Assembly: GCA_950097015.1 (NCBI GenBank)
Contig: CATNEN010000001.1
Coordinates: forward strand, 279,501-343,500
Reading direction: 5' to 3'
Source: Macrostomum hystrix
Lineage: Eukaryota; Platyhelminthes; Macrostomidae
DNA: 64,000 nt
Shown: positions 23,656-35,027 of the stretch, piece by piece
How the letters are laid out: each line of letters begins with the position of its first letter
Numbering within the stretch: position 1 is the first letter of the stretch
Position numbers and translations under genes: made by a program
Notes under the pieces: generated by a model
The model's database searches: none
Told to the model about the DNA's origin: nothing
Seen by the model: the letters and a program-made list of their open reading frames with translations, nothing else

Positions 23656-24465
23656 TTTCTGACTATCAGGCTTTCAAACTCTAGCTGTCTTTAAAATCCA
23701 ATTTTTTCTAATTTATTATCTAATTAGCAATCGGAAATGGAAAGGGAAATGCCGTTAGTAGAAAATTAATCAACTGTTTTATTTTTTTGTGACAATGTTC
23801 TCAATCTAGAATCACAGTTTTCCACATCATGTATCGTATTTTATACTTCTTCACAACATCATCAATATTTTCATCGACTATTTTTGCATTTTGCTATTTC
23901 TCGCACGTAATTCATAACTTCCAGTCATTTATAGAGGAAAGAGTACCCAATTTTTGCAATTCACAATCTTAAGCTACATCTGTGGACAAAGTAGCTAATG
24001 CTACAGAAGAGAACATTGAAAAAGAAAAGAAGAAGGAAATAATAGAGGTGTGAAAACTGACTCCCCGGAAAAGGAATTCAGAACTGATACAAACTGGCGT
24101 GGCTATTAATAACTAATAGCATGGAATGACTGGCTTTTGACTGCATTGTTACTTATGAAGCGGCATTATTGTATATTACACGTGTGGTGTACCCAAAAAA
24201 TTATCAACTTCGGTAACTGACACTTATAGCGATATAATTATACTCGTAGTAAATTAATTGCATACTAGTGTGTTTGTTTTCCTGCAACAATTGTAGGATA
24301 TTGATTACGCATTTTTGAATTAAGATTTTTGCTTCTATATTCGGAGATTAATCAGTGGTTTGTGATTTTCTTGGGCTGGGAAACAAGTTGCCTATATCCC
24401 TAGCCTTGAAAAATAAATAAGCTGCTAAAAATGAGGATCACATAATTATTAGGGAGATATAGAGG
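23656..24465. other. AT-rich spacer with one weak exon-like stretch
   Basis: There is no supported gene. A segment near 23975-24048 is preceded by an AG and can be read as a Lys/Glu-rich peptide ending at GAG|GTGTGA. It is short and AT-rich, and its phase does not fit the neighbouring candidate exons. Confidence 0.3.
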
Positions 24466-24479
24466 TGTTGCTTATACAT

Positions 24480-24915
24480 TCTCTTCTCCACTCTCCTTCA
24501 ATCTCACTTCTCTCTAGTTCTCACCCTCTCTATCCCCTGTCTCACCCTCTCTCTCATCCATTCTCACCCTCTCTCTCATCCATTCTCACCCTCTCTCTCA
24601 TCCATTCTCACCCTCTCTCATCAATTCTCCCCCTCTCTCATCCATTCTCACCCTCTCTCATCCATTCTCACCCCTCTCTCATCCATTCTCACCCCTCTCT
24701 CATCCATTCTCACCCTCTCTCTCATCCATTCTCACCCTCTCTCTCATCCATTCTCACCCCTCTCTCATCCATTCTCACCCTCTCTCATCCATTCTCACCC
24801 TCTCTCGCATCTATTCTCACCCTCTCTCGCATTTATTCTCACCCCTCTCTTATCAATTCTCACCCCTCTCTCATCGATTCTCACACTTCTCTCATCAATT
24901 CTCACTCTTGGTCTC
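24480..24915 (+). repeat. 18-20-bp minisatellite
   Basis: About 23 copies of TCTCTCATCCATTCTCACCC with 1-2-bp length variants. The 24916-25620 spacer after it is unique and AT-rich, with no gene seen. Confidence 0.93.
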
Positions 24916-25629
24916 AATAATTCCTACGGGCTCTTAGCAACCTGAGCTAGCAAAGTTTAGCCCTATGCTTTTTATATCCGATTAATTTCAAATGTGTTTT
25001 ACAGTCGTATGTTCGCACAGTTACCGCAAACTTTGAACAAATCAATTTTTTTGTTATCAATTAAGCTGATTGCACTGTTGATAACGCATCAAATTTTATA
25101 GACCGCACTGAAACTCGGCTTCCCCTTGGGGATAGAAGATACGGCTTTGGGATATTTGTACGAGATAGGGATAAGTTGACGAGGCATTAGCTGGATTACA
25201 GATGGAGAATTTGTTTGCTTTTGCAAAGCTCTGGTTTAGTTCTGGCAAATACTTGTAATAGCGCCGTGTGAGTCAGTTTTTGTGAGTTTAATCTCTATCT
25301 CATTCAGCCTGATACTGGATAACCGGTCAAACTGATATTATAAATTGATATATATTGGCCATCTGGTGTGACTGCGTGTCAAGGGTCACTTTATATAGGC
25401 TTAGGTGTGAACTTGTGTATTGTACAGGTAATGCATATATAAATGTGTGTATAGTACTGCGTAATTTACGTCTAACCAATCAACCAATCAGAAATATAAT
25501 ATCCCAGTAGCCTTGTCTGGATGATAGGGATTAAACATGTTTGAATTTAGTCATTTTGATTCAAGGTTTAGAAATTGTTTCGTTTGGTTCATCAGTATTA
25601 TAAGTGCATGGAGAATTATCTGCTAATAC

Positions 25630-26590
25630 GCCACTCTCACAGCCTCTCTCCGCCACTCTCATTCTCTCCGCCACTCTCATTCTCTCCGCCACTCTCATTC
25701 TCTCTCCGCCACTCTCATTCTCTCCGCCACTCTCATTCTCTCCGCCACTCTCATTCTCTCCGCCACTCTCATTCTCTCCGCCACTCTCATTCTCTCTCCG
25801 CCACTCTCATTCTCTCCGCCACTCTCATTCTCTCCGCCACTCTCATTCTCTCTCCGCCACTCTCATTCTCTCTCCGCCACTCTCATTCTCTCCGCCACTC
25901 TCATTCTCTCCGCCACTCTCATTCTCTCTCCGCCACTCTCATTCTCTCTCCGCCACTCTCATTCTCTCTCCGCCACTCTCATTCTCTCCGCCACTCTCAT
26001 TCTCTATCTGCCACTCTCACCCTCTCTCCGCCACTCTCATTCTCTCTCCGCCACTCTCATTCTCTCTCCGCCACTCGCATTCTCTATCTGCCACTCTATC
26101 ACCCTCTATCTACCACTCTCACACTCTCTCCGCCACTCTCATTCTCTATCTGCCACTCTCACCCTCTCTCCGCCACTCTCATTCTCTATCTGCCACTCTC
26201 ACCCTCTCTCCGCCACTCTCATTCTCTCTCCGCCACTCTCATTCTCTCCGCCACTCTCATTCTCTCTCCGCCACTCTCATTCTCTCCGCCACTCTCATTC
26301 TCTATCTGCCACTCTCATTCTCCATCTACCACTCTCATTCTCTATCTACCACTCTCACACTCTCTCCACCACTCTCATTCTCTATCTATCACTCTCATTC
26401 TCTCTCCGCCACTCTCATTCTATCTCCACCACTCTCATTCTCTATCTGCCACTCTCACCCTCTCTCCGCCACTCTCATTCTCTATCTACCACTCTCACCC
26501 TCTCTCCGCCACTCTCCGCCACTCTCCGCCACTCTCACCACTCTCCGCCACTCTCATTCTTTATCCGCCACTCTCACCCTCTCGCTGGCA
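25630..26590 (+). repeat. 18-20-bp minisatellite
   Basis: About 50 copies of CCACTCTCATTCTCTCCG or its 20-bp form with CTCTCTCCG, mixed with CTATCTGCCACTC variants in the second half. Two overlapping frames of about 345 codons are by-products. Confidence 0.95.
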
Positions 26591-26599
26591 GCGAGTCAG

Positions 26600-27085
26600 G
26601 CACTTTCAGATTTTGTAGCAAAACAAATACCTATTTTATAAACTAGTATAACTTGGATAACAATCTGATAAATCTTCCTATCCACAAAAAGTATAATTTA
26701 CTATACAAAAACGTTTTCCAAAAACACTCCGCAATGCATAGAATTAATAATTCATCAACTTCAGGTCATATCCCAACAACGAAAGACTGGATAGAAGATG
26801 GGATTTTTGGGAGAAAAGTGACAGAGCGGGACCACCTGCCTAATTTGTTGGGACAAAATTATTAGGGGAGAAGAAAAATAGGAAAATTAAATCATTTGTC
26901 TGACAAAAATATTTATTCAGAGTGCGAAAATTAATTAATTTAATTCTACCTTGTTGGTAGCTTTACACCTGCAAATGATTATTGCAAATTTATTATCCTT
27001 CACAATGTGACAAAATTTGAGTTAACACTTCGTTCAATTGCCACATAAAACACAGTACTTAGCATGCTTATTACCTAGTCATTGA
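26600..27085. other. Spacer, one 70-codon open frame of doubtful value
   Basis: 26653-26865 is open for 70 codons starting at a TTG, and contains ...TSGHIPTTKDWIEDGIF. A CAACTTCAG acceptor-like site lies within it. No similarity is recognised, so I do not call it a gene. Confidence 0.3.
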
Positions 27086-27089
27086 AAAA

Positions 27090-30000
27090 ATGCTTAGTTT
27101 CTGTCAGTTTGGGACCTTTAGTTTCTGTCAGTTTGGGATCTTTTGTTTCTGTCAGATTGGGATCTTTAGTTTCTGTTAGTTTGGGATCTTTAGTTTCTGT
27201 CAGATTGGGATCTTTAGTTTCTGTTAGTTTGGGATCTTTTGTTTCTGTCAGATTGGGATCTTTAGTTTCTGTTAGTTTGGGATCTTTAGTTTCTGTCAGT
27301 TTGGGATCTTTAGTTTCTGTCAGATTTAGGATCTTTTGTTTCTGTCAGATTGGGATCTTTAGTTTCTGTTAGTTTGGGATCTTTAGTTTCTGTCAGTTTG
27401 GGATCTTTAGTTTCTGTCAGTTTAGGATCTTTAGTTCCTGTCATTTTGGGATCTTTAGTTTCTGTTAGTTTGGGATCTTTAGTTTCTGTCAGTTTGGGAT
27501 CTTTAGTTTCTGTCAGTTTAGGATCTTTAGTTTCTGTCAGTTTAGGATCTTTAGTTCCTGTCAGTTTAGGATCTTTTGTTTCTGTCAGATTAGGATCTTT
27601 AGTTTCTGTTAGTTTGGGATCTTTAGTTTCTGTCAGTTTGGGATCTTTAGTTTCTGTCAGTTTAGGATCTTTAGTTCCTGTCATTTTGGGATCTTTAGTT
27701 TCTGTTAGTTTGGGATCTTTAGTTTCTGTCAGTTTAGGATCCTTAGTTCCTGTCAGTTTAGGATCTTTTGTTTCTGTCAGATTAGGATCTTTAGTTTCTG
27801 TTAGTTTGGGATCTTTAGTTTCTGTCAGATTGGGATCTTTAGTTTCTGTCAGTTTAGGATCTTTAGTTCCTGTCATTTTTGGATCTTTAGTTTCTGTTAG
27901 TTTGGGATCTTTAGTTTCTGTCAGTTTGGGATCTTTAGTTTCTGTCAGTTTGGGATCTTTAGTTTCTGTCAGTTTAGGATCTTTAGTTCCTGTCATTTTG
28001 GGATCTTTAGTTTCTGTCAGTTTGGGATCTTTAGTTTCTGTCAGTTTGGGATCTTTAGTTTCTGTCAGTTTAGGATCTTTAGTTTCTGTCAGTTTAGGAT
28101 CTTTAGTTCCTGTCAGTTTAGGATCTTTTGTTTCTGTCAGATTGGGATCTTTAGTTTCTGTTAGTTTGGGATCTTTAGTTTCTGTCAGTTTGGGATCTTT
28201 AGTTTCTGTCAGTTTAGGATCTTTAGTTCCTGTCATTTTGGGATCTTTAGTTTCTGTTAGTTTGGGATCTTTAGTTTCTGTCAGTTTGGGATCTTTAGTT
28301 TCTGTCAGTTTAGGATCTTTAGTTCCTGTCATTTTGGGATCTTTAGTTTCTGTCAGTTTGGGATCTTTTGTTTCTGTCAGTTTAGGATCTTTAGTTTCTG
28401 TCAGTTTGGGATATTTAGTTCCTGTCAGTTTGGAATCTTTAATTTCTGTCAGATTGGGATCTTAAGCTTATGTCAGTTTAGGATCTTTAGTTTCTGTCAG
28501 TTTAGGATCTTTAGTTTCTGTCAGATTGGGATCTTAAGCTTATGTCAGTTTAGGATCTTTAGTTTCTGTCAGTTTAGGATCTTTAGTTCCTGTCAGTTTA
28601 GGATATTTAGTTCCTGTCAGTTTAGGATCTTTAGTTTCTGTCAGTTTAGGATCTTTAGTTCCTGTCAGTTTGGGATCTTTAGTTCCTGTCAGTTTGGGAT
28701 CTTTAGTTTCTGTCAGTTTGGGATCTTTTGTTTCTGTCAGATTAGGATCTTTAGTTTCTGTCAGATTGGGATCTTAAGCTTATGTCAGTTTAGGATCTTT
28801 AGTTTCTGTCAGTTTAGGATCTTTAGTTCCTGTCAGTTTAGGATATTTAGTTCCTGTCAGTTTAGGATCTTTAGTTTCTGTCAGTTTAGGATCTTTAGTT
28901 TCTGTCAGTTTGGGATCTTTAGTTTCTGTCAGTTTGGGATCTTTAGTTTCTGTCAGTTTGGGATCTTTAGTTTCTGTCAGTTTGGGATCTTTAGTTTCTG
29001 TCAGTTTGGGATCTTTAGTTTCTGTCAGTTTGGGATCTTTAGTTTCTGTCAGTTTGGGATCTTTAGTTTCTGTCAGTTTAGGATCTTTAGTTTCTGTCAG
29101 TTTGGGATATTTAGTTCCTGTCAGTTTGGAATCTTTAGTTTCTGTCAGATTGGGATCTTAAGCTTATGTCAGTTTAGGATCTTTAGTTTCTGTCAGTTTA
29201 GGATCTTTAGTTTCTGTCAGATTGGGATCTTAAGCTTATGTCAGTTTAGGATCTTTAGTTCTTGTCAGTTTGGGATCTTTAGTTTCTGTCAGTTTGGGAT
29301 CTTTAGTTCCTGTCAGTTTAGGATCTTTAGTTCCTGTCAGTTTGGGATCTTTAGTTCCTGTCAGTTTAGGATCTTTAGTTTCTGTCAGTTTGGGATCTTT
29401 AGTTTCTGTCAGTTTGGGATCTTTAGTTTCTGTCAGATTGGGATCTTTAGTTTCTGTCAGTTTAGGATCTTTAGTTTCTGTCAGTTTGGGATCTTTAGTT
29501 TCTGTCAGTTTAGGATCTTTAGTTTCTGTCATTTTGGGATCTTTAGTTTCTGTTAGTTTGGGATCTTTAGTTTCTGTCAGTTTGGGATCTTTAGTTTCTG
29601 TCAGTTTAGGATCTTTAGTTTCTGTCAGTTTAGGATCTTTAGTTCCTGTCAGTTTAGGATCTTTTGTTTCTGTCAGATTGGGATCTTTAGTTTCTGTTAG
29701 TTTGGGATCTTTAGTTTCTGTCAGTTTGGGATCTTTAGTTTCTGTCAGTTTAGGATCTTTAGTTCCTGTCATTTTGGGATCTTTAGTTTCTGTTAGTTTG
29801 GGATCTTTAGTTTCTGTCAGTTTGGGATCTTTAGTTTCTGTCAGTTTAGGATCTTTAGTTCCTGTCATTTTGGGATCTTTAGTTTCTGTCAGTTTGGGAT
29901 CTTTTGTTTCTGTCAGTTTAGGATCTTTAGTTTCTGTCAGTTTGGGATATTTAGTTCCTGTCAGTTTGGAATCTTTAATTTCTGTCAGATTGGGATCTTA

Positions 30001-32655
30001 AGCTTATGTCAGTTTAGGATCTTTAGTTTCTGTCAGTTTAGGATCTTTAGTTTCTGTCAGATTGGGATCTTAAGCTTATGTCAGTTTAGGATCTTTAGTT
30101 TCTGTCAGTTTAGGATCTTTAGTTCCTGTCAGTTTAGGATATTTAGTTCCTGTCAGTTTAGGATCTTTAGTTTCTGTCAGTTTAGGATCTTTAGTTCCTG
30201 TCAGTTTGGGATCTTTAGTTCCTGTCAGTTTGGGATCTTTAGTTTCTGTCAGTTTGGGATCTTTTGTTTCTGTCAGATTAGGATCTTTAGTTTCTGTCAG
30301 ATTGGGATCTTAAGCTTATGTCAGTTTAGGATCTTTAGTTTCTGTCAGTTTAGGATCTTTAGTTCCTGTCAGTTTAGGATATTTAGTTCCTGTCAGTTTA
30401 GGATCTTTAGTTTCTGTCAGTTTAGGATCTTTAGTTCCTGTCAGTTTGGGATCTTTAGTTCCTGTCAGTTTGGGATCTTTAGTTTCTGTCAGTTTGGGAT
30501 CTTTAGTTTCTGTCAGTTTGGGATCTTTAGTTTCTGTCAGTTTGGGATCTTTAGTTTCTGTCAGTTTGGGATCTTTAGTTTCTGTCAGTTTGGGATCTTT
30601 AGTTTCTGTCAGTTTAGGATCTTTAGTTTCTGTCAGTTTGGGATATTTAGTTCCTGTCAGTTTGGAATCTTTAGTTTCTGTCAGATTGGGATCTTAAGCT
30701 TATGTCAGTTTAGGATCTTTAGTTTCTGTCAGTTTAGGATCTTTAGTTTCTGTCAGATTGGGATCTTAAGCTTATGTCAGTTTAGGATCTTTAGTTCTTG
30801 TCAGTTTGGGATCTTTAGTTTCTGTCAGTTTGGGATCTTTAGTTCCTGTCAGTTTAGGATCTTTAGTTCCTGTCAGTTTGGGATCTTTAGTTCCTGTCAG
30901 TTTAGGATCTTTAGTTTCTGTCAGTTTGGGATCTTTAGTTTCTGTCAGTTTGGGATCTTTAGTTTCTGTCAGATTGGGATCTTTAGTTTCTGTCAGTTTA
31001 GGATCTTTAGTTTCTGTCAGTTTGGGATCTTTAGTTTCTGTCAGTTTAGGATCTTTAGTTTCTGTCATTTTGGGATCTTTAGTTTCTGTTAGTTTGGGAT
31101 CTTTAGTTTCTGTCAGTTTGGGATCTTTAGTTTCTGTCAGTTTAGGATCTTTAGTTTCTGTCAGTTTAGGATCTTTAGTTCCTGTCAGTTTAGGATCTTT
31201 TGTTTCTGTCAGATTGGGATCTTTAGTTTCTGTTAGTTTGGGATCTTTAGTTTCTGTCAGTTTGGGATCTTTAGTTTCTGTCAGTTTAGGATCTTTAGTT
31301 CCTGTCATTTTGGGATCTTTAGTTTCTGTTAGTTTGGGATCTTTAGTTTCTGTCAGTTTGGGATCTTTAGTTTCTGTCAGTTTAGGATCTTTAGTTCCTG
31401 TCATTTTGGGATCTTTAGTTTCTGTCAGTTTGGGATCTTTTGTTTCTGTCAGTTTAGGATCTTTAGTTTCTGTCAGTTTGGGATATTTAGTTCCTGTCAG
31501 TTTGGAATCTTTAATTTCTGTCAGATTGGGATCTTAAGCTTATGTCAGTTTAGGATCTTTAGTTTCTGTCAGTTTAGGATCTTTAGTTTCTGTCAGATTG
31601 GGATCTTAAGCTTATGTCAGTTTAGGATCTTTAGTTTCTGTCAGTTTAGGATCTTTAGTTCCTGTCAGTTTAGGATATTTAGTTCCTGTCAGTTTAGGAT
31701 CTTTAGTTTCTGTCAGTTTAGGATCTTTAGTTCCTGTCAGTTTGGGATCTTTAGTTCCTGTCAGTTTGGGATCTTTAGTTTCTGTCAGTTTGGGATCTTT
31801 TGTTTCTGTCAGATTAGGATCTTTAGTTTCTGTCAGATTGGGATCTTAAGCTTATGTCAGTTTAGGATCTTTAGTTTCTGTCAGTTTAGGATCTTTAGTT
31901 CCTGTCAGTTTAGGATATTTAGTTCCTGTCAGTTTAGGATCTTTAGTTTCTGTCAGTTTAGGATCTTTAGTTCCTGTCAGTTTTTGGATCTTTAGTTCCT
32001 GTCAGTTTGGGATCTTTAGTTTCTGTCAGTTTGGGATCTTTAGTTTCTGTCAGTTTGGGATCTTTAGTTTCTGTCAGTTTGGGATCTTTAGTTTCTGTCA
32101 GTTTGGGATCTTTAGTTTCTGTCAGTTTGGGATCTTTAGTTTCTGTCAGTTTAGGATCTTTAGTTTCTGTCAGTTTGGGATATTTAGTTCCTGTCAGTTT
32201 GGAATCTTTAGTTTCTGTCAGATTGGGATCTTAAGCTTATGTCAGTTTAGGATCTTTAGTTTCTGTCAGTTTAGGATCTTTAGTTTCTGTCAGATTGGGA
32301 TCTTAAGCTTATGTCAGTTTAGGATCTTTAGTTCTTGTCAGTTTGGGATCTTTAGTTTCTGTCAGTTTGGGATCTTTAGTTCCTGTCAGTTTAGGATCTT
32401 TAGTTCCTGTCAGTTTGGGATCTTTAGTTCCTGTCAGTTTAGGATCTTTAGTTTCTGTCAGTTTGGGATCTTTAGTTTCTGTCAGTTTGGGATCTTTAGT
32501 TTCTGTCAGATTGGGATCTTTAGTTTCTGTCAGTTTAGGATCTTTAGTTTCTGTCAGTTTGGGATCTTTAGTTTCTGTCAGTTTAGGATCTTTAGTTTCT
32601 GTCAGTTTGGGATCTTTAGTTTCTGTCAGTTTAGGATCTTTAGTTCCTGTCAGGA
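27090..32655 (+). repeat. 24-bp satellite with 1536-bp higher-order repeat
   Basis: About 230 copies of a 24-bp unit containing GATCTTTAGTTTCTGTCAGT, the longest array in the window. From about 28.45 kb a higher-order pattern is clear: matching blocks start at 28910, 30446 and 32007, and at 29270, 30806 and 32343, spaced 1536-1561 bp (1536 = 64 units). The two 210-codon reverse frames at 29236-29868 and 30772-31404 are identical. A variant monomer GGGATCTTAAGCTTATGTCA introduces the stops. Both strands stay open for hundreds of codons because 24 is a multiple of 3. Confidence 0.97.
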
Positions 32656-32671
32656 TCTAACTTTATTTTAG

Positions 32672-32770
32672 GTGGTATCTGAAGGCATAGCAGTCATGAA
32701 AATGGAGTCAGCTATTAGTCAAAGTAGCAAGAACAAAGCTTATCAAAGCAGTTACTATCCTGTTTTTTAA
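32672..32770 (+). other. Possible terminal exon after the 24-bp satellite
   Basis: A good acceptor CTTTATTTTAG precedes 32 open codons (VVSEGIAVMKMESA...) ending in TAA. An open stretch of this length is not improbable by chance, and no family is recognised. It would be the end of a gene whose intron is the satellite. Confidence 0.2.
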
Positions 32771-34075
32771 ATCCCATTTACCCGTACCTCGGCGGTAGGT
32801 ACGGGAGAGACAAAAAAAGCGACAGTCAGAGTTAAATGAGCAAACATGGAACACTTTGGCCCGCCCGCCGTTTAAAAAAAACCTGCTGCGATGGTAAATC
32901 TGGCTGGGATATTTTAGTATTCCGAGTCGTTTTCGCATAGGTTTCAAGTAAGGTGCTTCTATATGGGGGAGAAAGTATTACATTGTCGGGTAGATTCTCA
33001 TGGATTCTATTTTTTTTAAATGGGGTTAGAAGACAAAGACAACAGATGACAGAGAATTAATGGGATCGCGAAGGAGGTTCTGGGAACAAACACAGCCTGG
33101 ATACCTAAACCCCTACCTTATCCCTAAAATGCAAGCATTCCATTCCATGCTTTGAGCACACAAATAACATTACTTTCTGTGCTCAACTGTCTTCTCCCAT
33201 TCTTGCAATTTTTTTTCTCCAACATCTTCTATCGGCCCGTGTGCCAACCATTATATTATATCCCTGCCTATACCTGCTGAGTAGACGGGCATTTTAAACA
33301 TACTGAAAAAAAACATATTAGCTTAAGAGGGCATGAATGAGTTCACTCAAGCATCCGACACAAAGGAGAGAAGCATCGACTAATATACTGTTGATATGCT
33401 AATCCAATACAACATTTTCTAGGCTAAAATGGAATTTATTTATTGAGTCCGCGTTAATGATGCAGATCGATATTTAGATAAAACTTTTCCAATAAAACAC
33501 TCAATATCTCATACATTGAGTTTAAATTCTCTTTGTCTATCAATGGTTTAATAATGACTTTTTGCTTAGAAAAGTAGAGAAATTTCCTTGTGTTTATTGA
33601 TTGAAGGTCGGAGGTTCGATTCCAATCACACTATAATTAGTAGATGTCATTTTAGCGAGGCAATTTTCGCTGGTGTAATTAAGGGTGGGTGAGGCGTCCC
33701 AACAGTCCATGGACTGATTCTGTCATATTTCGTTGTTTAATTTTCTTTTGCAAAATAAATTTGTTATAACTGATTAATCAAGCAAAAATGACGTCATCGA
33801 ATCGATTGGATTGATTTTTTTGTAGATTTCCTACTCAAGCATTTACTCAAAGCCACACAGATTTTTGTTGAATATATTCAAGTATATGCTTTTATCTAGA
33901 TTTTTTCAGTTAAATTTCTAAGCTCTACTTGAAAGCAAGATTTGTGAAAGCGGCTTTTAAAGCCAGGGTGAAGAGAGTTACTTAAAGGTAGCGGTAACTC
34001 GAAACCAACTCTTAACTTTCGATTGTAAAGCTTTTAAGTAATTTGCCGTTCAGCTTAATCTCATATACATGTGCA
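32771..34075. other. Spacer with one SINE
   Basis: No gene is seen. ACTTTGGCCCGCCCGCCG near 32852 resembles the 3' subterminal part of the hAT MITE but has no second end. The rest is AT-rich except for the SINE at 33600. Confidence 0.4.
33600..33727 (+). mobile_element. tRNA-derived SINE, family B
   Basis: A B-box GAGGTTCGATTCC preceded by TTGAAGGTCG begins the visible part. The 3' part (GGGTGGGTGAGGCG, CAGTCCATGGACTGATTCTG) matches the minus-strand copy at 41560-41868, which has GAGGGTGGGCG and CAGTCCATGGACAGAGC. The A-box half is missing or diverged. Confidence 0.6.
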
Positions 34076-34083
34076 TATAGGCG

Positions 34084-34155
34084 TCAGGCAGACAGGCAGA
34101 CAGACAGACAGGCAGGCAGGCAGCCAGACAGACAGACAGGCAGGCAGGCAGACAG
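34084..34155 (+). repeat. CAGA/CAGG microsatellite
   Basis: Interrupted tetranucleotide run of GACAGGCAGACA type, about 70 bp. Confidence 0.9.
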
Positions 34156-34737
34156 TATACTTGTTCTAATGAAACATCAGCCTCACTAGGTCTAGAAAAG
34201 CAGATTATCATTATTAACTAGGAAAAGAAACTAGAAAAAATGAATTTCAGATAAATGCCATTTTATGTGATCAAAAAGTAACAGTAATTACTACGTTGGA
34301 GCCTGATAACCTGCGTTAATTAATAAGTAACGATATTCTCCCAGTCATTAAATCGTTAATCGTTAAAAATCGTTTGACGAAAAAAAGCTAGATAAATTCA
34401 TGCTTATAAATTCGAAGTTAACGTTAAAATTATTCCAAAGACTCAAAAAATGCGGTTCCATAGAAAAATTTACTTTGTGTCCACAAACTGAACAATTTTA
34501 TTTAGTTTTTACACAACAAAATTATATAACTGCTCAAAGATTCTTAATTGATAATCTGTTTGCATAATCTCTGATTGTTCCTTTTGATCAGCAATTCTAA
34601 TCGGAAAGAATTAATTAGTCAGCACCAGCTGTGCCCTAAGGCTTGCTAAGTGGGTAGAAAAAATTTACGACAATAAATCTTTCACTGCACAGGGAAGGCC
34701 AATTAGAAGATCACGTATAATAGTATTTTTTCTGCAG

Positions 34738-34893
34738 TTGGGCTAAAAAAGGATTTCGAGGATATTTTGCCTAATACCTTCGTCCAGCCCACGCTGTGGC
34801 CCCTCACGTCAGCGCTGCTAAAGAGCTGGTGCACAAGCTAATAGAATATTCACAACAGAACAAAGCAGAAATGCTTTCGCTGCTCATGTCTGG
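34738..34893 (+). pseudogene. Exon-like coding segment with an apparent frame break
   Basis: An acceptor TTTTTTCTGCAG ends at 34737 and a donor CTGG|GTGAGC follows 34893. From 34740 the frame reads GLKKDFEDILPNTFVQ and then hits a stop at 34839. From 34788, one frame over, it reads HAVAPHVSAAKELVHKLIEY and onward to MLSLLMSG at the donor. Both halves have coding-like composition and meet at a CCC run near 34788. This suggests a one-base loss (pseudogene or sequence error), or a separate exon starting at the acceptor CGTCCAG ending 34787. I do not recognise the protein. A possible last exon with an AATAAA lies at 37508-37560. Confidence 0.35.
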
Positions 34894-35027
34894 GTGAGCA
34901 TGCAAAAGCATTCAACAATTTGGAGGCGGCGGCAAGGGACAGGGGAGCTACTGGGATGGGATTAGGGAAGCGGAGAGATCAGACAGATTGGCGCCACTAG
35001 TCTTTGCTCTCAACTGGAGCTGCATGA

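Noticed and set aside
27090-32655. CRISPR array or similar repeat-spacer structure
   Set aside because: The arrays are head-to-tail repeats with no unique spacers, and the genes are eukaryotic and spliced.
27310-32660. Repetitive proteins (KDPKLTET on one strand, GSLVSVSL on the other)
   Set aside because: Both strands of the same 24-bp array are open because the unit is a multiple of three and stop-free. There are no flanking start, splice or conserved sequence.
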